From Halichoerus grypus (Eukaryota > Chordata > Mammalia > Carnivora > Phocidae): a stretch of 64,000 bases of DNA. Numbering within the stretch: the stretch's first letter is position 1; each line of letters starts with the position of its first letter. The DNA lies in contig NC_135712.1 in the NCBI RefSeq assembly GCF_964656455.1, positions 68,453,239-68,517,238 of the forward strand. Direction: 5' to 3'. The notes under the pieces were generated by a model that was not told where the DNA came from, did not search any database, and saw nothing but the letters and a program-made list of their open reading frames with translations. Made by a program: the position numbers and the translations under genes. This document shows, piece by piece, positions 56,335 through 64,000 of the stretch.

Positions 56335-57488
56335 AAAGATGAATTGGAAGGGATTAATCTGCAAGTTATATAAAGAACCCCTACAACACAACAACAAACA
56401 AACAATTTGATTTAAAAATGGGCAAAGGACTCGATAGACATTTCTCCAGAGAAGATATACAAAAGGCCAATAAGCACATGAAAACATGGGCAGCATCACT
56501 AACAATTAGGAAACTGCAAATCAATACTACAATGAGGTACCATTTTATATCCATTAGGATGGCTATTTAAAAAAAAAAAAATCCCAGCGAATTGGGGCGC
56601 CTGAGCGGCGTATCAGTTGAGCCACCCACTCTTGGTTTTGGTTCAGGTCATGATCTCGCAGTCCTGGGATCAAGCTCCACGTCGGGCTCAGCCTTCAGCT
56701 CAGAGTCTGCTTCAGATTCTCTCCCTCCATCTGCCCCTCCCCCTGCTCTCTCTCTCTCCAATAAATAAACAAATCTTCAAAAACTTTTTAAAAATTGAAG
56801 ACCACAGAAAAATAGCAGGCATTGGTGAAGACATGGAGGAATTGGAACCCCTGTGCCCTGCTGTGGGAAAGTAAAATGGGGCAGCTGCTGTGGAAAACTG
56901 TGAGGTTCCTAAAAAACTGAATATAGAATTACGGCGCAATCCAGAATTCCACTTCTGACTATACACCTGAAAGAATTGAAAGCAGGGACTCAGAGAGATT
57001 ATTGCACACCTGTGTTCACAGCAGCGCCATTCACAACAGTGAAAGGGTAGAAGCAGCCCTGGTGTCCATCAGCGGCTACAGGGATAAGTAAAATGTGCTA
57101 CATGCATGAGCATGGAATATTATCCAGCCTTAAAAAGGAAGGAAAATCTGACACCTGCTACAACATGGATACGCTTTGGAGACATTATACTAAGTGAAAT
57201 AAGCCAATCACCAAAGAACAAACACTGTATGGTCCCGCTTACCTGAGGTACCTAGAGTCGTCAAATTCATAGAAACAAAAAGTGGAGTGATGGTTATGAG
57301 CGGCTGAAAGGAGAGGGGGAATGGGAGTTAGTGTTTAATGGGGACAGAGTTTCAGTTTTGCAAGGTGAAATAAGTTCTGGAGATGGATGGTGATGGTGGT
57401 CGCACAACAATGGGCGTGTTGTGACTTAAAGCCACTGAACTGTATACTTAAAAATGGTTTAAATGGAAAAAAAAAAAAAAAAAAAAAA
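56335..57488 (+). mobile_element. Old L1 3' part with poly(A), split by a SINE
   Basis: Sense L1 ORF2 3' sequence: AATGGGCAAAGGACTCGATA, ATACAAAAGGCCAATAAGCA, then after the SINE GTGAAGACATGGAGGAATTG, GTGTCCATCAGCGGCTACAG, TGGAATATTATCCAGCCTTA and ACCTGAGGTACCTAGAGTCG, a 3' UTR and an A run ending at 57488. No frame is intact. It belongs to an older mammalian L1M-type subfamily, unlike the carnivore L1 at 25.6 kb. Confidence 0.9.
56594..56794 (+). mobile_element. CAN-SINE nested in the old L1
   Basis: GGGGCGCCTGAGCGGCGTAT head (altered), GTTCAGGTCATGATCTCGCA, CTCCACGTCGGGCTCAGCC and a CT-rich tail with AATAAATAAACAAATC. It interrupts the L1 between TAGGATGGCTATT and GAAGACCACAG. Confidence 0.92.
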
Positions 57489-57944
57489 GCATAGGTCCTG
57501 GGTGCCTCTGCCCCAGGCTCCAAAAACCAGTCTAGATGTTTCTCTGTGGAGTTACATAAGACATCTGTGTTCCTTTTCCTTTCCTGCATGGTTTCTTCGC
57601 TGGCTTCAGCTGCACGGCTGGAGAAGCTATAAGGAGAGGGCTCTTTGCTTAGCAAAACCTAGGCCAGGGAGGTGAGCCCTACGAGCCGATGTCCTGGAGG
57701 AAAGGGGCAGTGGCCCAGGGTGGCGCTGGCCTCTTCACAGGGAGTGCTGTCCCATGGGGTGTCCCGATGATTTCTCTGTCATCCCCCAGCTGGCCTCAGG
57801 ACCAGCTTGCCCAGGCTGTGGAGGGTGTGAAGGGACAGAACGGTGCCAAACACCGGGGCTCTGGAGGACCGACAGCCTGAAGATGCTGAGCGAGTCCGGG
57901 GTGCTATATATGTTAAGTTTGCAGCCAACTCATAAAAACGCCTG

Positions 57945-58130
57945 ACGTTTATTGAGTCTTCCTGTGGGCCAGGTTTCTGGGTTAGTGCCTTAATACGAGT
58001 AACAACACTATTTTCTCATTTTATAGACAAGGAAAGTGAGTCTTGGAAAGATTAGGTAACTTGCCCCAAGTCACGAGCTTACGTGACTTACGAGGTGGAC
58101 CTCGATTTGCAGCCGGGTCCATCCATTTCC
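57945..58130 (-). repeat. MIR SINE
   Basis: GACGTTTATTGAGTCTTCCT, TTTTATAGACAAGGAAAGTG, TAGGTAACTTGCCCCAAGTC and TGGACCTCGATTTGCAGCC follow antisense MIR order. Confidence 0.75.
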
Positions 58131-59264
58131 CAAGGTCTCCCTCTTCACCAGGGTGCTCTGTGGCTTCCCAATTCTGAAGACACTTGAGACAGGCACTCAG
58201 GTTCACTGTGCCTCCCTCTGACGAGGCTGCCCTTTATTCAACCAGTCGAGCTGGATGAGCATTTAGAGAGAGGTGGCCAGACGCACTGCTCTCTCTCACT
58301 CTCCCTCCCACCCCGGGCCTCGTGTGCTCCCTCCCTAGAGGGATTTTAACCTGTGGGTGCCTTGCCAGCCAGAAAGGTCCTGGTGTGCCCGGCTGGAGCA
58401 GAAAAACTCTGATCGGCCCTCCGGACAGTAGGCCGAGCCAGGGCCACTTCTGATAGGGGCCGGCCTAACCCTGGAGCTGGTCCAGCCTGTCCAGCAGATT
58501 TGCTGCAGGATGGGAACTTCCTGTACTTTCTGCTGCCAGGAACCAAAATGGGCCTTTCCTACCCCCTCTGCTGTCAGATCCAGAGACTAAAAGGTTCCTC
58601 CTGCCTGCTGACTCTGGAGAGTACGCCAAAAGTCCCCCTCTTAGCTTTCAGTGCGATTCTGCATTAGGAGCAGCCACGCTCAGATTTTAGTTGACGCCAT
58701 ATGCCTACCCACAGGGATTCACCACGGCAAGCGGGAAAAATAACTGGAGGATGAATAGACCCCAGACGTTTCCTTTCAGGTACGAAGTGACATGTTGAAA
58801 CTATAGCCGCTGGTCTGCGCCCCTACTCCGCTTGTGCGTCCGTAACCGAGCAGCTGTGGGGGAACCCCTTTGGAAACCAGAACTCGCTTTCTCCAACAAA
58901 ATTGTACACGTGAGAGTGGCATGGGAATGGGTTTCCAGGCTAGCCCATAAAATCCTGTTTAAGAATAACATAGCTGAATACAGTATGTTTGCAGTGAAAA
59001 ATGGCCATGAAGTTGTCCTTAAAAAACACAACACTGCTGGATAAGAACAACTGAAACCAAAAATTAGTGCATTTGCGTGAGAAATGTAACGAACTTGCAT
59101 GCTGATACTTCTCAAAGAAAAGTGTGTTTTAAGATAGATGGAGAGGCATTGGTAGAGATTCTAAAAGGAGTTCCTAGTCATTTTTCAGAATTATTAAAAG
59201 TTAGAATTAAAATTTCTCTTTTTATAATTGAATAAAAGTGGTCCTTGATCAGATTTCATTTCAG

Positions 59265-59530
59265 TTCAGAACATTGGCTTTTATGGACTCTTGGAATCTT
59301 AGAATTGGAAAGCACACTAAAGGTCCTCTGGTTCACTCTCTCCCTAATATAGGGAGCCCCTTCTGAATGTCTCTGACAGTCCAGCCAAGCATTACTTGAG
59401 CACTCCCAGGGACTGGGAGCTCATTACTTCTAGAAGAAGCCTGCTGCATTTTAGTGTAATTCTAATGGTAAGGAATTCCTCTTTGTGCTGAAATCCAGAT
59501 GCTTTCTGCTCACCCCTCCTCCTGTTCTCC
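59265..59530 (-). repeat. CR1/L3 LINE 3' remnant
   Basis: TTGGAATCTTAGAATTGGAA, GACTGGGAGCTCATTACTTC, AGAAGAAGCCTGCTGCATTT, TAATGGTAAGGAATTCCTCT and GCTGAAATCCAGATGC recall the 3' end of the L3 element in reverse. Old and diverged. Confidence 0.6.
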
Positions 59531-60344
59531 TTTCTCCAGTCCCCCCTAATACTCGTGCTGCATCTCCTGATTTTTATCTAGAACAAAATAATTTGCATAT
59601 AAAATGTTAGACACTTCTTTCCTAAGGTACAGTTTTTCTGTACCTTTTCTATGTACATCTTTTATTAATGCCTTAGGGCAGGACAAAACATTTTGGATTA
59701 AATTCAACAATCCTAACTTGTTTAAAGTGATTATGTGTGTGTGGTTTTAGAAGTCCTCTTAGCCATCCTTGGATTTAGGAACTTGCAGCTGTCCAGCTTC
59801 ACCCTGCACGTTCAGTGCCCCCCAGTCTCTCACGTGCACCTCTGATCTGGTCTCCTTCTCTCTGGGCACAGCTTGGAGGCGACCGAATTCTACTTGGAGG
59901 CTCTCTATGGACTCGTCTTTCTTCCTGATTATTCCCTACAGTCACTCATATTGCTGCTTATTCTAAAAGAGCATTTGTGTTACCCTTCATCCCTATCTTC
60001 CTGAGTTACCTGTAGGGTCCCCTCCAGTCCTAAAGATGTCTGCTTTTTTTCTGTCCATATCAGGTGAGCATACTTGGTAACCTAAAGCGAGGAACCTAGG
60101 TGTCCTATGCTTCATCTGTCTCCGCTTGGCATCAATATCTTCATTTTAAGGTCTAATTTATTAGGTTGAACCACAGGAAATTGGCATTTTTGTTAGTCAA
60201 AAATGGTTGAATATCAGTAATGTGAGATGGTTCAATCTAATGTCTTACAATCATCCATCTTTTTCTTAGAAGTGTCCTTACACATCCTTGAGGAAACAGG
60301 TGAGGGTCTAGTTCTCAGGGAGCCAGATGGGCTAGGAAGAGGAC

Positions 60345-60359
60345 GGGGGGGGGGGGGGG
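60345..60359. repeat. (G)15 homopolymer
   Basis: Fifteen consecutive G; potential G-quadruplex former and sequencing-error hotspot. Confidence 0.9.
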
Positions 60360-60476
60360 AATGAGTGCAAAGTCACTTTATCTTAGTTTCCACACCTGTG
60401 CAAAGGGAAGCTGATAAAGATGCCTAGATCTCAGAGTTGCCGGAAGGCTCATGGGGGCAGTGTTAAGTAAAAATGC

Positions 60477-60597
60477 TTTTTTGTTTTTTTAGTTGTTTTT
60501 TTTTTTTAAGCAATCTCTACACCCAACATGGGGCTTGAACCTACAACTCTGAGATCAAGAGTCACGTGCTCTACCGACTGAGCCAGCCAGGTGCCCC
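60477..60597 (-). mobile_element. Short CAN-SINE, antisense
   Basis: (T)n, CACCCAACATGGGGCTTGAA, GAGATCAAGAGTCACGTGCT and CGACTGAGCCAGCCAGGTGC. Flanked by AGTAAAAATGC (60466-60476) and AGTGAAAATGC (60598-60608). Confidence 0.9.
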
Positions 60598-61022
60598 AGT
60601 GAAAATGCATTTAAACTTAAAGTTAGTCATGTTGTCGTGTACACAGGCTGTTTAGAATGAAACAAAAGGCCTGGCTACCACAAGGCTTTGCCGCGGATCC
60701 TAGCAGCAGGCCATGAGATGAGCAATGACAGATGTGGAGGGACCACAGGTCCTGACGTGGAAGACCGGGGTCTGAATCCAGCTCGTATCCGTGGGCAAGA
60801 TCCTCAAAGTCTATAAAAAGGGGCAACAGTACTTACTTCCCTTGTGTTAGACTTCCCAGCCTAGGACCTCACCAGAGGTCAGTTAACGTTAGTCTCCCTA
60901 CCTGCCCTTTGTCCCAGTCCTGATAGCTCCATAAAGGTGAGTTTAGGGTATTTCCAGCCTGAATCCTTTCCAGGGTTGTTCACAGAGTCAAGGTTCAGTT
61001 TCTAGTTTCATGCATAGGTTCT

Positions 61023-61259
61023 TTTTAAGATTGTATTTATTTATTTGAGAGAAAGAGAGTGAGCGAGAGAGAGAGAGAACAAGCCAATGGGGGCTGGGCG
61101 GGGGGAGAAGCAGAGGGAAAAGCAGACTCCCAGCTGAGCAGGGAGCCCTACGTGGGGCTCAATTCCAAGACCCTGGGACCATGACCTAAGCTGAAGGCAG
61201 ACGCTTAACTGACCGAGTCACCCAGGCGTGCCGCCCCCCCCCCCCCCCCCCCCCCGCCG
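61023..61259 (-). mobile_element. CAN-SINE, antisense, with a poly(C) run at its head
   Basis: TTAAGATTGTATTTATTTAT tail complement, (GA)n, GCAGACTCCCAGCTGAGCAG, CTTAACTGACCGAGTCACCC head. Target-site duplication TGCATAGGTTCT (61011-61022) and TGCATAGGTTCT (61260-61271). Between head and duplication lies a run of 22 C (61234-61255). Confidence 0.93.
61234..61255. repeat. (C)22 homopolymer at the SINE head
   Basis: Twenty-two consecutive C, flanked by CCG on both sides. It lies inside the target-site duplications, so it arrived with, or grew within, the SINE. Confidence 0.93.
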
Positions 61260-61965
61260 TGCATAGGTTCTGCAAAGGCCCCAGTATTGTCTCTAGTCTG
61301 CACCACGCTTCCCTCAGTTTCTATTCCTGGCTTATCCTGGGCCCTTCCCCCAGGCTACTAACAGCAGGTCTGTCTGGCTCTATGATTCCTGCCCCCTCAC
61401 AAATGGTTTACTCCTCTCTTCTAACTTTCTTTTACCTTCTACCCAGAGGGTTGAGATCCTATCTGATATATTTGAACTGAAAATTCAAAGTTATTCCCTG
61501 GTTTGCTCCTCTCAGTGATCTGTTCTCTTTCAGTGATGAACTGTGGTCATTGAAGGAAGCATTCAGGTCACACCGTTAAGATGGGCTGACCTGTGTGATG
61601 GAGGGCGGTTTGAGATGTCAAGGGTTGGGGTGGGTGTGGGGATATCATGCCTCAATGGGCTGGGCCAGAAATGGTTCAGTAGTTATTGACCAACAGTCTG
61701 GGAGCCCTCACAGGATGGAGTTTCAGGAAGAGGGAGATGTAGGGGTCATCCAGTCCACGCTCCCTACCCCCCACTTTTTTTTAAAGAATAGAAGAGAGCA
61801 AGGATAGTTGGCACGTGAGCCCCAGGCCTACTTTGTTCTGGGCTGAGGACCCTCCTCAGTGTAAAACAGTCCCCTGGCTCCTGTCTCACTTCGACTAAAC
61901 AGCAAGTCGTTCCTGTGGCTGCAAGGTGGCTCCAACTCATCCTGACCCAGAGCTGCTCCCTGACA

Positions 61966-62443
61966 TCGTCTGCTAGGTCTTCCTTTACCGCTGTGGCAAA
62001 TCACCTCGGACCTAGTGGCTGCACACAACACACACTTATTCTCTTACAGTCCCACGCAGGTGTCACTGGGCTAAAATCAAGGTGTCAGCTGGGCTGCACT
62101 TCTTCTGGAGGCTCTAGGTGAGAAGCTGTCTCCTCAACTTTCCACCTTCTAGAACCTGCCTGCATTCCTTGGCTTGTGGTCCTTACTCCATCTTCAAAGC
62201 CCACAGTGTCGCATGTCAGATTCTTCTTCCACAGTCTGGTCTCCCTCGGACCATAGCAGGAAAGGGGCTCTGCTTTTAAGGACTCATGTGGTCATGTTCA
62301 CTGGAATATTCCAGGACAACCCCCAATCTCAGGGTCCTTAACTGAATCACATCTGCAGAGTGTCTGCTACTGTAAGGTAACATTTCCAGGTTCCCAGGAT
62401 TAGGATGTGGACAGGTTTGGCGGGGCCATACTCTTCCTAACAC
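61966..62443 (-). mobile_element. MLT1-type LTR (ERVL-MaLR)
   Basis: On the plus strand: CGCTGTGGCAAATCACC, CTAGTGGCTGCACACAACAC, GGGCTAAAATCAAGGTGTCA, TTCTGGAGGCTCTAGGTGAG, GCATTCCTTGGCTTGTGG, CAGGGTCCTTAACTGAATCA and GTAAGGTAACATTTCCAGG, a reversed MLT1 LTR. Solo LTR without internal genes. Confidence 0.82.
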
Positions 62444-62649
62444 ATCCTCCCACTCTCCTGATCAGCCTGCCTGACGGAGCTACTCCTGGGTCAAGCCACT
62501 CACTCACATGTTCCCCGGCACCCGCACCTTTGGTTCCTGCTGCCTGGGACCCTCCGGACCCTGCAGGCCCTCAGATACCTGGACAGCTGGCTGCCACGCA
62601 TCCTGCGCATCTCCACTGAGATGTCACCTGGTTAATTCCCACCCTGTCC

Positions 62650-62865
62650 CATCGCACCGTGTACCCCTTCCCCTGTTGTACTCTCCTCAGTGCATTTATC
62701 ACCACACAGCAACATTTGTTAACATTTATTGTCTGTTCCTCCCACTGCCCCAGCCCGTCGGTTCCCCCTACAAGTGCTGGGGTGTTGTCTATTTTGTTCA
62801 CTACTCTATCCCCAGCATCTAGAACAGTAGCTGGGATATAAGAAGTTCTCAGTAAATATTTATAG
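62650..62865 (+). repeat. L2 LINE 3' end
   Basis: CATTTATCACCACACAGCAA, TTGTTCACTACTCTATCCCC, AGCATCTAGAACAGTAGCTG and TCTCAGTAAATATTTATAGG form the L2 3' terminus in sense direction. Confidence 0.75.
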
Positions 62866-62935
62866 GAAGGAAGGGAGGAAGGAAGGAAGGAAGGAAGGAA
62901 GGAAGGAAGGAAGGAAGGAAGGAAGGAAGGAAAGG
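62865..62935. repeat. (GGAA)n microsatellite
   Basis: About 70 nt of GGAA repeats directly after the L2 end, with one GGGA interruption near the start. Purine-only strand; likely length-variable. Confidence 0.97.
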
Positions 62936-64000
62936 TGGGAGGGAGACCATGCATCAAAGACTTCTAAGGAGTTTGTGTGTGAAGCACCAGGTTCACTTTG
63001 TTCTCCATCCCCTAAAAACTGTAGTGGAAGCTGACTTAAGCTTTAGCAGGAGCTTGAGGATGGGCACAGGGAATAGTGTTCTGATGTCAGGAGTTTTGCC
63101 TGAGGAAATCTTTGCATTTCTGTTTCCCAGGAAGTCTTTTCTGGGGACACATGGACTAAGTACCTCACATTTATTTGGGATGGGCAGTGTCTTCCACATT
63201 CCTCTTGTTACTGAAATCTTCAATAAACTGACCTGAATTACGTCAAGGCAAAATCCACTTTGCACTTGGTGTATGGGAAACGTCTGCCTGGCCTGGGGCC
63301 CCATGAGTCTATGAGCTGCTGCAGCTGCCCTTCCCACACGGGAGAGCGGGAGGGAAGGTGGCGCTGAGGGTCGGACTCCAAGTGCCATCCCTTGTGGTGG
63401 CCGCTTAGCGACGGTAAGCCTCCCTGAATTGGAACTCAAAGCGATAGACTGGCACTTGCTACTGCCCTACTTTAGGAACACTTTGACCTACTTAGAAGTA
63501 AGCATTTCTGGAAGTAGATAAAACCTGGAAGGGTTTGTTTTTAGCAACTCCACAGCATCAGTCATCTTTACTTTGATAAATAGCCTGTCTCTCCTCCCGA
63601 GCTCAGGCGGCTGCTCAGCACAGATCTCCAGGAACCTGTCCTGGCTGCCTGCAGCTCTACCTCTCTGTCCCCAGGGGACAGGAATGTTGGCTGTTCTGGG
63701 TCCTCAGTGGAATCCCACTGATTTCCTCCGTATGACCTAGACCTCCCTCTCCCTACCTGGGCCTGGTTCAGACCAGAGAGTGATCAGTGAGACTTGCTTC
63801 CTGAAAGCAAAGAGGAAGATTGAGAGGATACGCTGGGGCTTCCTGTTCTTGAGTGTGAGTCAGAGACAGGTGTCAGGTGGGCAAGCACGGAGGAACCCTA
63901 AGTTTACACATACAGGATGAGCTTAGGGATGCTTTCGTCATTGAAGTCTGTGGCCCCCACAGGGCCAGCAATGGTGCAGTGGTGAGACCACACTAAACAG

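Larger units (their letters stand above)
52791..64000 (+). other. KALRN: KALRN intron downstream of the SH3 exon
   Basis: No further exon is found to the window end: neither the next kalirin exon nor the alternative first exon of the short Duet-type isoform is recognised. Repeats are listed separately. 54030-55530, 57500-57940, 58130-59260 and 62936-64000 are mostly unassigned. A CpG-containing patch at 54900-54990 is too short to call an island. Confidence 0.6.

Noticed and set aside
63300..63420. Possible alternative first exon of the Duet-type KALRN isoform, because of a Cys-rich reading near ATGAGCTGCTGCAGCTGC
   Set aside because: The reading does not follow the known Duet start beyond the Cys run, and no donor of the right phase follows; the true exon is probably beyond the window.

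Overview
This is a vertebrate nuclear window from a carnivoran mammal, most likely an arctoid caniform such as a bear, seal or mustelid relative. The evidence is about fifteen lysine-tRNA-type CAN-SINEs. Their head (GGGCGCCTGGGTGGCTCAG) and long CT-rich tail differ from the dog SINEC_Cf type as I know it. Two truncated carnivore-type L1 insertions are also present. The species cannot be fixed from the sequence. There are no bacterial-style genes, operons or CRISPR arrays.

The only protein-coding gene I can support is KALRN (kalirin, a Rho-GEF of the Trio family), on the + strand. Two short exons are visible, about 50 kb apart. At 2237-2299 lies the alternative terminal exon of the kalirin-7 isoform. 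It encodes exactly 20 residues ending in the PDZ ligand STYV, then TAG and a 3' UTR that probably ends near 3687-3715. At 52544-52790 lies the exon for the first SH3 domain, used by the longer isoforms (kalirin-9/-12). Both acceptors open in phase 0, so one upstream exon (left of the window) can join either: the first ends the protein with a synaptic PDZ ligand, the second continues it into SH3 and the second GEF module. The SH3 exon has an AG-free, pyrimidine-rich zone of about 225 nt in front of it, typical of regulated exons; the kalirin-7 acceptor has a short tract.

The rest is intron filled with repeats. 1-2236: intron with a MIR. 2300-3710: kalirin-7 3' UTR. 3.7-14 kb: MIR, L2, MER5A and unassigned sequence, plus a striking 164-bp inverted repeat (11858-12021 / 12688-12851, about 98% identical). 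14.0-16.4 kb: a nearly end-to-end but decayed Tigger1 DNA transposon. 17.7-23.3 kb: a composite of old L1/HAL1-like sequence carrying SINEs, an MLT1 LTR and a perfect 41-bp tandem duplication. 25.6-26.5 kb: a 5'-truncated L1 with clear target-site duplications. 30-48 kb: nested SINEs, two of them at doubly used target sites, an MLT1-like LTR, a CR1/L3 remnant, MIRs and L2s. 52.8-64 kb: intron downstream of the SH3 exon, with MER5-like elements, an old L1 split by a SINE, a second CR1/L3 remnant, another MLT1 LTR and several microsatellites.

No undescribed gene system is evident. The best leads are the regulatory architecture of the kalirin-7 versus SH3 choice and the near-perfect inverted repeat in the intron between the two choices.
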